Shown: positions 45,125 through 56,100 of the stretch, in pieces
Layout of the letters: each line of letters starts with the position of its first letter
Numbering within the stretch: the stretch's first letter is position 1
Assembly: GCF_003144245.1 (NCBI RefSeq)
Contig: NW_020289979.1
Span: 186,001-250,000 of the forward strand
DNA from: Jaminaea rosea
Lineage: Eukaryota > Basidiomycota > Exobasidiomycetes > Microstromatales
Length of the DNA stretch: 64,000 nucleotides
Direction of reading: 5' to 3'
The notes under the pieces: model-generated
The model's database searches: none
Seen by the model: only the letters and a program-made list of their open reading frames with translations
What the model was told of the DNA's origin: nothing
Position numbers and translations under genes: made by a program

Positions 45125-47263
45125 CTACGACGAAGGGATCGCCGCAGCGTTGACGAGTCCGACAATGGCCGCCTCAGCCTGCGCAGTCGCAGTCATGAAG
45201 TGCGTCCTGTAATGTCCGTAGTTATCTTGCAAGTACGTCTTGCCCGCAGTGTCCCAGCTGACACGCTTAGCCCACGAGTCGATGATGTACTGCTCTCCAA
45301 AGCCCAGGCGGGACATGGGCGAAGTGGTGGAGAGGGACGAGGCGAGGTAGGTCGAGGTCAGGTAGCCGTCGCTGAATCCTGCCTGCTGTGCGGCGGTCAC
45401 GGCATCAGTAGCGCGGCGAGCGAGGTGACCTGCGCGGGAGGCGGGAGAGCCAACACCACGACGCTCGCTCTTGGCAGCGGATGATGTGGTGGACTGGACC
45501 ATTCCAACGATGGGGTTCGTCTTGTTCTTTGGCGGGTTGACCGTCTCATCAAGGAGAGGCGCAATCTTGGCTCCGGTGTCGGCGAGGAGCACGCCCTTGG
45601 AGTAGTCGTTGCTCTCCTTGTCAGCGCTGACAGCCGCCACACGAGCGAATGACGAGCTGCTGGTAGAAGACGTGGCCGAGAGCTTAGAGATGGCTGCTAC
45701 GATGCTGGCGGAGACAGTCTTGCTTGCTGCAAGGTTGAGGAGGATCTTCCTGTTCGTGACGAAGCCGTTGAACCCCCACGTGTTGAGGTACGAGGGCAAG
45801 TACTTGCCCAGGGCAGCTTTGAAGCACCATCCTGCGTTGCTGTCGCAGTTTTCCATCTTGTACGACCAGTAGTGGTATCCACTCGTCGTGTTAGCGTACA
45901 TGTTCATCTGCGCCGCACAGTACGTGGCCGTGTCTGCGTCCTTGTTCGATGAGCCGCTGAGCGAGGAAGGTGCGAGGGCGCACGACCACTCGCCAACGAT
46001 CATGTTGCGGCGGCCGATGCCCGACTGCTTGGTGAATTTGGTTTGCAGGCTGCCCTGGATCTGCGACGTGTGACCCTGTGCGCTCAGCGATGTGTCTGAC
46101 GAGGTGTAGACAAAGTACGAGTGGTAGTCCTGGACGACGAAGTCGTCGCGCTGCGAGACAAACTTCGCGCCCTTGGCCATGTTGAACGCATCGTGGAAGT
46201 AGAGAGGGAGCGACTTGGCGTACGACGATGACTGGCGCATGGCGTCCATTGTCTCGTTGTACCAAGGCCAGAGCTTGGTGTTGTCCTGCGGCTCATTGAG
46301 CAGCTGGATACCAATGACGTTGGTGACGTCGGCGATCTCCCACGACAGCCAGGTGAGAAGACCCTTGGTCAAGTCCATGTTGGTGTCAGTGTAGAACTGC
46401 ACGCCCTGGCCGGTGATGCCCGAGTGATCATTGCCATTCTGCGAGCCGTACGCGCCATGCAGGTCGATGAGGACGCCAATGTCGTATTTGGCTGCCCAGC
46501 GGATCGCGCGGGCAACGTACTTCCACGAGTTGGAGTAGACGTCGGCGTAGTCTGAGAAGGGAGAGTTGTGCGTGAAGTAAGGGCCTACGGTCCAGTAGCC
46601 GATGGGGATGCGGACCGTGTTGACTCCCTTGCTCTGCAGGTACTTGAAGTCGTCTTCTGTGATCCAAGTGTCCCAGTGCTCCTCGAGGTAGTACTGTGCG
46701 CTCTTGAGGCCGTTTGCTGACGTTCCAAAGCCGCTCACCAGGCCGTACTCGGACGATTGAGTTGCGCAGCTCATGAAGTTGCCCTGCATCCATCCCTCCT
46801 GCACGAACCAGGCGCCGAGGTTGACACTGATCTGCTGACGGTAACGCATGACGGTGGCCTTGACCGAGTCAAAGTCGTCGAACACTGGGTCGCCAAGCTC
46901 GCCCTTGGGCGTGTACGTGTCCGTATTGAGGGGACACTTGCCGGGACCAACCGTAGCGGATGAGGCGAGCTTGTGTGTGCCAGTGCGGCTTGATGACGAG
47001 GTGTCATTGGTCTCGGGTACGTAGAGAACCGATACCTCACCCCACTTGGACACGTCGGCATGAGGGTTCTTGTAACCGGTGCTCTGCGTTTGGAAGCCAT
47101 GGACGTTGAGGTCGCCGGCCTTTGTTGAAATGCCTTTGCTCGACGAGTTGGACGATGAGGCAGAGGGCAATTGCGGCACGGGCTTGTAGTTGGCCACAAC
47201 CAGAGAGAGCGACGACGCCAACGACGTCAATGACTGCGAGTTGTCGCGCGAGAAGAGCCTCAT
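45125..47263 (-). CDS. EXG1: GH5 (family 9-type) exo-beta-1,3-glucanase
   Basis: One frame of 712 residues from the ATG at 47263. The (beta/alpha)8 GH5 core spans about 140-530: NLGAWFVQEGWM, HWDTWITEDDFKYLQSKGVN, TVRIPIGYWTVG, LIDLHGAYGSQNG, the acid/base in IQLLNEPQD (about 325) and the nucleophile in MIVGEWSCA (about 425), then YHYWSYKMEN. This is the fungal glucan 1,3-beta-glucosidase pattern: it trims beta-1,3-glucan from non-reducing ends during wall remodelling. A region before the core and about 180 residues after it, including an Ala/Thr-rich part, are extra relative to yeast Exg1 (448 residues). The annotated N-terminus is only weakly hydrophobic and is not a convincing signal peptide, so an upstream exon may be missing. 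It is convergent with gamma-tubulin. Confidence 0.9.
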   Translation of the reverse strand: MRLFSRDNSQSLTSLASSLSLVVANYKPVPQLPSASSSNSSSKGISTKAGDLNVHGFQTQSTGYKNPHADVSKWGEVSVLYVPETNDTSSSSRTGTHKLASSATVGPGKCPLNTDTYTPKGELGDPVFDDFDSVKATVMRYRQQISVNLGAWFVQEGWMQGNFMSCATQSSEYGLVSGFGTSANGLKSAQYYLEEHWDTWITEDDFKYLQSKGVNTVRIPIGYWTVGPYFTHNSPFSDYADVYSNSWKYVARAIRWAAKYDIGVLIDLHGAYGSQNGNDHSGITGQGVQFYTDTNMDLTKGLLTWLSWEIADVTNVIGIQLLNEPQDNTKLWPWYNETMDAMRQSSSYAKSLPLYFHDAFNMAKGAKFVSQRDDFVVQDYHSYFVYTSSDTSLSAQGHTSQIQGSLQTKFTKQSGIGRRNMIVGEWSCALAPSSLSGSSNKDADTATYCAAQMNMYANTTSGYHYWSYKMENCDSNAGWCFKAALGKYLPSYLNTWGFNGFVTNRKILLNLAASKTVSASIVAAISKLSATSSTSSSSFARVAAVSADKESNDYSKGVLLADTGAKIAPLLDETVNPPKNKTNPIVGMVQSTTSSAAKSERRGVGSPASRAGHLARRATDAVTAAQQAGFSDGYLTSTYLASSLSTTSPMSRLGFGEQYIIDSWAKRVSWDTAGKTYLQDNYGHYRTHFMTATAQAEAAIVGLVNAAAIPSS

Positions 47264-48854
47264 CGCGGCGAAGGAGAAGAGGGAGAAAGTCGTAAAGAGT
47301 AGGGGGTGGTGAGGGAGTTGTAGGACGACCTGCGACCTTCCAGAGGAGATGAGGGGGGGTAAGGCTACTGCGATCGATTCAACGAGTGATTAGATGATCC
47401 CTTCAAGGGAGTCTGAGGAGGATGATCGTTTCAAGGCACCAGGCCCTGTCGAGCAGATAGCGGAGGGGGAGGAGACGGGAGCGGGTGACGAAGGACCGGT
47501 CACACTGACGCTGAGATGATGAAGTCGTGAAGGAAAGGAAGAAAGGAAGGAAGGGCGAGGAGAATTAGCTGGATAATATGTGGGTCCTCTCTGCGAGGGA
47601 CTCGCTAGGCCTGCCATCGAATGTCAGTCAACGCCGAGAGCAGGCTGTCGCTGTGCTCCATCATTGGACTCCGCCGGAGAAAGGCCCCTCAGGGCGAATA
47701 AAGGGAGCAAGATGCGATGCAATGCTCTCTCATCTCTCCCAAGTTGCCGCTCCGTCAACGGAGCTGCGAGGCGTGAGCAACCTCCTCAGTCCTGACGATG
47801 ATCCTCGGCGAGTGAGGACGGACAGCGTAGACGTTGTCCACGATCTCTGATTTGCTTGGCTCGCCCATCACGGTCGATGGGCGATGTCGTGGACGCGTCT
47901 CGATGGACGAGCTATGTCAATCGCCTTCTCCCGCCCGCCCTTCCCGCCACTCCCGCCCTCGCGCCGTCCAACGGCAGGCGCGGCGACTTAGCTAGTCGAT
48001 GCACGAGACAATCAAGCTGCAAGCCCGGCTTCTTCAGCATCATTTGCTCCCGACAAATGATTTACTGCGATGCTGTGAGGACCTGAGAGATCAGCAGGTC
48101 GTCAAAAGAAGTCTGGTCTGGGCATCGACGGCAAATGGCAGCGACGGGCCGTTGAGGAGACTTCTCGGGCATATGCAATGCTTGCTTGGCAGGCGGTGGT
48201 AGAATCGAGGGAAAGCACGCCCAGGCACCTCAGGCACCCGATTGACGAGACGAGACGAGACGAGACGTGACGATGGAAGCTAGTGTACCAAGCTGCGTGC
48301 GAAGAGCTATCGGACTGCTTCGGCCGTTCTGGGCTGATGATCGTAGCCACAACGAAGCTGAGACCACGCGAGCATTTGCACGCCCGTCAGGAGAAGGCAG
48401 GTAAACTTGAATGTCGAGAGCGTGTCGCGTGGTCTTGTTCTCAGCAGCAGCCATCCGCTGCCTCTCATCAGGGTCCAGCCATCTCGTGGCTGGATGAATC
48501 GCGATGGCGTCGAGCTTCTCCCCCCTCGCACCTTGACGTCAAGCATGATGTAGGCTCTGTCACATGGCCAGGGTGCTTGCGCTCGAGCTCTATTCATCTT
48601 TTCTCTCGCCTTCGCCCTCGCCTCGGCCTTGGTGCGAGTTAACGTCATTCAGTATCGCAGGCGAAATCGGGAAGGCAAAGATTTCAGGGTCCTGCTCGCA
48701 GTGTGCGCCTGGCTTAGGCAGCCTACTCTTCGCGTCGATGTGGAGCAGGTCAGGAGCGATACAAGACGCCGCACCACGAGCTTCGAGGATCCTTTCTTCC
48801 TTTCACTCAGAAGACACATACACATCGCCCTTCAACAGCACAACTCATTCTAAC
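47264..48854. promoter_or_regulatory. Long divergent intergenic region, GH5 / hydrophilin-like gene
   Basis: About 1.6 kb between divergent starts. It contains a 75-codon frame (47390-47617, -) in the same frame as the GH5 gene but closed by a stop, and a GACGA repeat. No tRNA or recognised protein was found; it is probably two promoters and leaders. Confidence 0.4.
48244..48271. repeat. (GACGA)n pentanucleotide repeat
   Basis: Four exact GACGA units followed by two degenerate ones in the intergenic region. Confidence 0.85.
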
Positions 48855-49479
48855 ATGACTCTCTCTGAGGCTACCCCTAACACTGTCGTAAGTATCACGT
48901 CACCGTCGCGTCCCACGAACGGCCCAGCTGACCCCACCGCCTCCTCCCATGCCCGCCGTACAGCCCGAGGCAATGGGCGACCGTCACTCAAAGATGCAGC
49001 CCGCTGGGTCCTCCGGCCCTAACAAGGACTCGATGCGCCTTCCAGACGGCGCTTCAGCCCTGGGCAACGAGATCGGTGGTGAGGCTGACGCCCGTCGTGA
49101 GCGCCTCCAAGCCCTCGCGGAGGGTGACAAGCTCCCCCCCGCCAACTCCACCCGCAACACTGCGGCCGACCTTGGTGCTGGCCAGCTCAACGGACAGGAC
49201 CAGGGCATCTCCGCCCCCTCAATGCAGGAGCGCCAAGGTGCCCAGCAGGAGCGTAACTCGGAGATGCAGAGCGGTCAGCCTGACCTCTTGAACATTGCGA
49301 GGAACAGCAATGCGACTGCGGACAATGCGCCCAACAGGAACCGTGACGATGTTCAGAGCACTGGTGCTGCCAACCCCAGCGACCTCTTGAACCGGGTGGG
49401 TCAGCACCAGGGTGTGCCGTCCAGGACCGGCGCTGAACAGGATGGTGAGATCCTCAGGGACGCTCCCACCAATGCTTGA
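48855..49479 (+). CDS. Small hydrophilin-like disordered protein
   Basis: Exons 48855-48887 and 48964-49479 (76-nt intron, phase 0) give 182 residues, beginning MTLSEATPNTV then PEAMGDRHSKMQ. An in-frame ATG at 48949, within the last 15 bases of the intron, would give a 176-residue alternative. I do not recognise the protein. It has no Cys, Trp, Tyr or Phe, about 10% Gly, and is rich in Asn, Gln, Asp, Arg and Ala. There is no TM, signal peptide or repeat. Two segments echo each other: QPDLLNIARN and NPSDLLNRVGQ. This profile fits hydrophilin/LEA-like stress proteins, which protect macromolecules on drying or osmotic stress, but that is inference from composition only. Codon use is strongly GC3-biased toward favoured codons (AAC, CTC, CAG), suggesting high expression. 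It is convergent with the ankyrin gene. Confidence 0.78.
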
Positions 49480-49594
49480 GTAACGGAGAACAAACAGAAG
49501 AAATCAATGTAGTCTTAGCGCGAATAACATAGCATGACCACACGAGTATCCGTATATTACAATCGTTGTATTGTGCGAAGGCAAAGCGCACAGA

Positions 49595-50346
49595 TCATGC
49601 TGCCGGCGCCCCGCCTTGTCCACCTGCCGCATTCGTAGGCGCCGTCCCACCTGGCACTCTCCTCACTTCCTCTCTATCCTCGACCGGAGGCGGCGCATCT
49701 CTTGCGCCTATTCCCCTCCCTCTCGCCCCCTCAAACATTCCCTTGAGCTCCTCGTTCCACTTGTTGAACATCTTGGCCGAGTCCTCTGCATTCGGCTGTC
49801 CTGCCAGCGGGTCTGCTCCAGCTTCCAAGAGGATGGGAATAAGCTCGTCGTGCCCCTTGAAGAGGACGCCTGCCAGAATGGACTGGCCACGCCCATTGAG
49901 CTGATTGGTATCAGGCGGTGTGGGGAGGGAAAGCATGCGGCGGACGAGAGCGGTATGACCATGATAAGCGGCGAGCATCAGGAGCGTGTCGCCGCGGTTA
50001 TTGGTGAAGTCTGGGCGTGAGAAAGGAGCAAGCGTGAGCGAAGAGCTGAAATGAGGAGGCGATGGCCGAGCTCACTTGGCGGAATGCCAGCCTCCATGTA
50101 TTGGATTAGGGTCTCGTCGCCTTGTCTAGCCAGGTCGAAGAGCTGTGCGAAAAGGCCTGAGCATCAGCAACGAGGGCTCGCAGGGGCATGCCATACACAT
50201 CCACCTCTCACCTTTGCGGCAAGCTGCAACGCCTCATTGGGCAGCTGAGAGACGCTCGCCGGCGGCTGTTGTGCCTGCATAGGATCTCCAGCGGGCATTT
50301 CCGGCAGTGGATTGGCATTGTTCTCTGAAGTGGGAACGGGTGACAT
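49595..50346 (-). CDS. Small ankyrin-repeat protein
   Basis: Exons 50346-50212, 50142-50076 and 50010-49595 (introns 69 and 65 nt) give 205 residues. After a 45-residue Pro/Gln-rich N-terminus the ankyrin units read LFDLARQGDETLIQYMEAGI, then NRGDTLLMLAAYHGHTALV, then GRGQSILAGVLFKGHDELIPI with LLEAGADPLAGQP. The C-terminus (MFNKWNEELKGMFEGARG, then Gly/Pro/Ala) has no further repeat. The two splice joins restore the conserved PPNFTNNRGDT run, which supports the model. It resembles the small fungal ankyrin proteins typified by fission yeast P16F5.05c; their function is unknown and ankyrins generally bind proteins. It is divergent from SSF1 with 280 bp between starts. Confidence 0.88.
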
Positions 50347-50626
50347 GATGGCGGATGGATGGCGGGTTTGATGATGATGAGAAGAAGGAGCGGGGCTAGA
50401 GCAACACCAATTTCTCAACGTTCCAAGGCGACTCGGCGTCCCTTGATTCAATTGGTCAGAGGCGGGGAGCGGGGAGCCGGGTGGAGGAAGGGCCAGGATC
50501 ATCGGAACGGAGGCATCGGCAGGACGGAAAGGCGGCCAGAGGCTAGGCAGAATTTCGACTTCGAGGACTCGGGATGCAGCTGCGTGCGCTTCTCGCGTTC
50601 TGGATAGCATCAATCAAGCAGTCAAG
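50347..50626. promoter_or_regulatory. Short divergent promoter, ankyrin gene / SSF1
   Basis: Only 280 bp separate the two divergent start codons, so the promoters probably overlap. No specific element was recognised. Confidence 0.4.
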
Positions 50627-52686
50627 ATGGCAAAGAGGGTACGTGGCGCTACTAATACAGGTCTTCTGACAGGCTGCTGACCATCTCTGCCCTCTTTCGC
50701 AACCGCAGAGAAGAAAGACACGCACGCATCTCAAGGGCGTGAGTACCAGGCTGTCTTGTTCGTCCACTTCGAGCGTAGCTGATTTCACCGTCGCCCCTCC
50801 CTCATTTCGCAGCCCAACAATTCCTCGGGCTCATCGAGCAATGCGCCCAAATCCTTTGTCATTCGCAGCGGCAAGGTAGGACGTAGTGTTGGCGGCCTTG
50901 TCGCCGACGTTCGAAAGACAATGGAGCCAAATACGGCCAGTCGATTGAAGGTGAGCCAATCGGTCGCTGAGCACGTCTCCTCCTCTCGTCAGCTCTCTGA
51001 CCACCTCATCCTTATCACTACCGCGCTTCCAGGAGCGCAAATCAAACAAGCTTCGCGATTTTGTGGCCATGGCTGGCCCACTAGGCGTCTCTCACTTGAT
51101 GGTCTTCAATCAGACGGACGCTGGCGTCAATCTGCGTATCGCTAGGTGTCCCCGTGGGCCCACTTGCACGTTCAGAGTCAACAAATTCGCCTTGACCAAT
51201 GATATCATCCACAGTCAGAGGAGGCCAAGAGCGCCGGGTGGAGAGTACAATACACAGCCCTTGGTAAGCAAGCTCGTCCTCCTAAGGATAGACCAGAGAT
51301 CTCGTGCTTACGCTGTTGCCGCTATCGTCGTTGGCCCGCTTTCAGCTCGTCCTCAATAACTTTGGGGGAGAAGCTCGTCACTTGAAGCTATTGGTAACCG
51401 TCTTTCAGAACCTCTTCCCGCCTATCCAAGTACAGACGATGCACCTCTCGCAGGCACGTCGTGTCGTGCTCCTCTCCTACAACGCTCAGACCGAGACGTG
51501 AGTGTATGCCCGGATCTCGCCTCCTCTGCTCCTTCTAACATTCTCTCCCTCTCTGTCTCGCTCTCGCAGCATCGAATGGCGCCACTTTCTCATCTCCGTC
51601 CGCCCAGTGGGCGTCTCGCGCTCAGTGCGTCGCGTAGTAGAAGGTACGACGAAGCCTGGCGGCAGCAACAGCGCTGCTGGTCCATCGTCTGCTGGGGCCC
51701 CCGCCAAGCGCAAAGGGGGCAAAGGTATCCCGAATTTGGGAAACGTAGGCGACATCAGCGAGTACGTCCTTGGCCGAACTACTCGTGCCGGTTCAACAGG
51801 CGCAGCGAGCGATACGGACGCCTCTGAGGCCGAGTCCGAGGTCGAGGACATGAATGATCCCAACAATGCAGTCGAGCTCTTCCAGCGCTACGTCGGCAGG
51901 GGCAATGACGCCAATAAGCAGCGCGCCGTCAGGCTGAGAGAGATTGGGCCGAGGATGGAGCTCAAGTTGATCAAGATTGAGGAGGGCATGGCAGGCGGAG
52001 AGACGCTGTACCACGACAGAGTCAAGAAGACGGCCAAGGAAGCCGCTGAGCTCAAGTCGTCTACGGCTGCTAAGGCGAAGCTCAAGGACGAGAGAAGGAA
52101 GGAGCAAGAGGCCAATGTGCAAAGGAAGAAGGCCGAGAAGGAAGAGAGGAAGGGTGCGGCCAAGGCTGAGGCTGCAGATGACGAGGAGGACGTAGAAGAG
52201 GAGAACGACGACGACGAAGCACTCGGTCTCGACGACGATGCTGACGCCGGTGAGGAGGAGGAGGAAGATGAATTCGAGTACGAGGATCGCTTCGGGCCTG
52301 GAAGCAAGTCAGCCGTCGGGGAAGACGACGATGACGAGGCAGACCTCTTCGATGAAGACGATGACGCCGGAGAACTCGACGAGGACGACGATGAGGAGGA
52401 ACTTTCGGACGAGGAAAAGTCATTCGATGACGGCGACGACGAGTCCGACCTGGAACCGATTGCGCTCAATGGCGGCCTGCAAGCGTACAGCGATAGCGAT
52501 GAGGCGCCGATGGACGATGAAATGGACGACGGCGATGAGGAGGAAGACGATGAGGGAGACGAGGATGAGGACGATGCAGCACCTCCTGCTCGAGGCCAAG
52601 CCAAGCGAGCCAAGGTCGCACCATCGGCTGCGCCGCCCAGGCCTCCCAAAGGCGGCAAAGGCAAAGCTGGAGGACGCCGTCGTTGA
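50627..52686 (+). CDS. SSF1: Ssf1/Peter Pan-family Brix protein, 60S ribosome assembly
   Basis: Six exons: 50627-50638, 50709-50738, 50813-50950, 51033-51263, 51346-51497 and 51570-52686 (introns 70, 74, 82, 82 and 72 nt), 559 residues. The start MAKRRRKTRTH parallels yeast Ssf1 (MAKRRQKKRTH), supporting the two tiny 5' exons of 12 and 30 nt. The Brix domain (about 30-290) shows KSFVIRSGKVGRSVGGL, MEPNTASRLKERKSNKLRDF, VAMAGPLGVSHLMVF, NVNL-type basic patches, LKLLVTVFQNLFPPIQVQ and IEWRHFLISVRPVG. The C-terminal half is Lys/Glu-rich then strongly Asp/Glu-rich and ends basic. By family it is a nucleolar factor needed for 27S pre-rRNA processing and early 60S assembly, binding rRNA through the Brix fold. 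Confidence 0.96.
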
Positions 52687-53136
52687 TGGTCTTTACGGAG
52701 GATAGGCTCTTCCCCCCTTGTACGTGTAGGTATCCACAGGTCGTGTTCAATCGCAGCATCATCTATGGCCTTTGCTCAATTGTGGACGTGGACGCGGATA
52801 CGGAGCGGTGCAGGCTCTTCGCCTCGTCTCTGCTCGCGGAGCGCGGCTGACTGCCGCCAATCCGATGCTGACGCCCGCTTTGAAGACAGGCAGCCGCGAC
52901 CACGCTCGTTCGCTTGCTCAAGCAGCCCAGAGGCAGTCAACTCAGCCTCGTTGCCTGACTCGCTCCTTTACTCCTGACCAAAACAGACATCTCACCTCGA
53001 CTACCTACTCTCATTCCCACCATCCCATACCCTCTAGTCGAACAGTATCTACTTCCATCAGCATCTCGACGTGTCCTTCAGCCGCGCACGCCCACTCCTC
53101 ACGGCGGTCACTTGCACCATCTTCATCTCCTCAGCG
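52687..53136. other. Intergenic, SSF1 3' / orphan 5'
   Basis: About 450 bp between tandem plus-strand genes. The orphan's frame is open from about 53071 but without an ATG before 53137, so a 5' exon could lie here. CT-rich leader-like sequence was seen, nothing else. Confidence 0.4.
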
Positions 53137-56100
53137 ATGATCGTATGCAATCGCTTGCCGCCAGCGACGGACGCGCAAACATCATCCAGATCGATCAGTA
53201 CGACACTTGTCCCGCCCATCCACGCCCACGATGGTGCCGCTCAAACGCTCTCGACCACGCCTGGCGTCATCAAGGGCCGGAGAAAGCCACATCAACATCG
53301 CACGGCCGTCTCATACGCACACACTAGGTCCAGCTCCCAAGCCTCATCCATCGCCTCTCAGACCTCGTCCATCCCGTGGCCATCAAAGGAGAACCATGAT
53401 CCCAGCGCAGAGCAGCGTGGCTCCACTCCTCCTTATGCGTGCACACCAGCAGAGTCCCACGCCCACCCTCACGCCACCGCCAGCACCGATGCCTCGATCA
53501 TGAGGAAGAGACGTCGCCCTCCTACCCCTATAGGCTCGTCATCCTCTACCTCCTCGCCGCCCCCGAACATCTTCCGCAGACGTATCAGGTACAGCTACGA
53601 GCAGATCAAGAAGACCATCTCGCCTGGCGGGAGCAATGGGTCCACCACCATCAAGGAACGACTCAAGGTGCGTGAGCAGCCAAGGCGAGGCCAGTCAACC
53701 AAGACCAACGGCAGTCACACAAGCAGCAGCGATAGCGGTAGCGGAGAGGGAAGCAATCGATCCTCACGCCGCGTGACAGCTTGGCTCAAGACTACCACAA
53801 CCACTACCACTACCACATATTCTTCTCGTTCTGCTCGCCCAAGCCCTCCACCAGGGCCAGCTGGCACCTTCGGCCCGTCATTCGGCAAGATCTTTGGCGA
53901 CACGCACTTCTCTGGCGTCATGCCACCCGGCACCGTCTGCCCTACTTTCGTCTCGCCCCCTATCCACGGCAATGGTACCGGTGACGCTCGGAGCAACGAT
54001 GACAGCTCTTCTACCACAGTTCGTTATCACGGCGGTGCACGTCTCTTCAGCCGTGAGCTCGTCGAACGTCAGCAGCCCAAGACGCTCACCGGTGCCGCCG
54101 ACCTCAGCATGTATCTCGACCCGCTTTACGGCATACCAGAGTCAACACGCTCCCGCGAAGAGATCAAGCGTCGCAATGCCTTTGAGGAGGAGAGGCGTGG
54201 TATGCTCCAGGAGGCTAATCTGAGGGCAAGGAGGCATACGACCACGGCTGCCGCGCTCACCGACATGCCAGCAAAGGCGGAGGCGTTGCGTGCAGCGATG
54301 AAGGTAGCTACCGCTGCAGCTATGCCCCAGGTTGATGCCACAAGTTCGCATGACCGCGCACACCACTCCAGAAAAGAGCTGCCTCCCGACTCGCCGCGTC
54401 CTCACGCTAGGCAACCGACCCAACGAGCACGCCTGCGCACAGACGGGAGCACCGTAGGCAGCGAGGACGTCCAAATCCTCGCAGGCATTCCGAACTCGCT
54501 TTCATTCGCGCGTAACCCCGCTGCTACGGCAGACGCTACGCCTCGACTCGCGCCGCAGTCTCATCGTCACCACATTTCCATCGTACCACCGACGCCGCTA
54601 GCTGAAGTCGAGATGCTGGAAGCAGACCGCCCATCTCCTGCAGCCCTGTCATCAAGCATGGACTGCTACGAGCCAGAGGCTGGTGCAGAGCTCGAGGCAG
54701 CAGACAAGACCTCTTCAATCCCTCCAGCCATGGCCGACGTCGACACGGATGTGGCAATGCACACTGCTGAGTACCGCGATTCTTCGCAGGGCCACGAAGC
54801 GGTCGAGGAGCAAGAGGACGAGACGGAGCAGATGCAACGCCTTCTTATTGCACAACGCCTGATGAATCAAGTCATCGCTCAGCTCAGGGTCTCAGCGGCC
54901 GGGTCTGCGGCTACGTCTCCGCCCACCGGTCGTCAAGGGCCACCTCATGCTCATTTGTCTCGCACAAGTCTCGACTCGCCTGGCATTGGCCGTGCTCTTC
55001 CGCCCCACCTCATGTCAGAGAGTAGACGTAGTCTCGCTCGAGAGCTTGTAGGCAATGGTGATGTGGAGCGAAGCCAGGACATCTCAACAGCCGCCCTCGC
55101 CAACAACAGCAGCGGTGAGATTGCACGTCCCATGCACTCAACTCCTTCTTTTCAATTCAACATCTCCACCTTCGGGATCATCGGGCACGATGAGAGCACG
55201 AGCACGAGCACGGGCACGGAGAGTGCGAGCATGAGCAGGAGTAGGAGTAGGAGCAGCGCATCTCCTTTCCCTGGCCCGATCACGCCATCCCTCGAGGGAT
55301 GCGGGCCTACTCTCCCGGCTGGATTCACACCGCAGAAGGAGGATGAGCACGGAGAAGATCCCTTTGCGTACTCTCTGCGTGATGCCGAGATGGATAGCAG
55401 CGTTGCTCCTGCTCCTTTACCAGCTGCTCAAGATTTCGCTGTCGCAGAGCCAGCCAATGCCACGAGCGAGTCGCTCCAGTCATGGTTTGACACCAACTTC
55501 GCCCACATCATGCTAGGCCCACCTCCCTCTTCATCGTCTTTGACCTCTGCGCCGGTGTCCCCTCTGACGAGATCGGAGCCGATTGCCATTCTCGCTCCGA
55601 GCCCAAGTCACGCTCACGGCTACCAGCATCAAGACGGCTCGCAATCACTCGAGGGACCACCAGTGCAACTCACCGGCTTCCTCGCACCGCTCCGCCGCAA
55701 TGCGGGTACACCTGAGGACTTCGCTCCACTGGCCTCGATGACCTTGACGGGTAATATGCAGGAGGTTGCCGCTGAAGCAGAAGCCGCTCTCGCTGCTGCT
55801 GCGGCCGCTGCTGCTGGTGGCAATGCGGGAGGTGACTCGACAACGCACGAGTCGTTCATCACTGCTCCGCAGGCCAGCGTGCGGTATGGTCTCGTGCCCG
55901 AGGATGTTATGCCTGAAGCCGCTGAGCCACACGTCGAGCCTCAAGCAACAGACGACATCAATCGAGCGTACGTTACCGACCTCATTCTGGGCACGACCGA
56001 CATTAGCAGAGACGTCCATACCATTACCGTCGCCGAGTGGAGCAGTCATCTCCAGGGAAACCAAGCATTCTTGCGCTATGTCAACGAGCTGACGAGGTGG

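Noticed and set aside
47390-47617. 75-codon frame with a good ATG upstream of the GH5 gene
   Set aside because: It is in the GH5 frame but closed by a stop, and no strong GTRNGT donor was found to splice it to the GH5 exon, so it is mentioned only as context.
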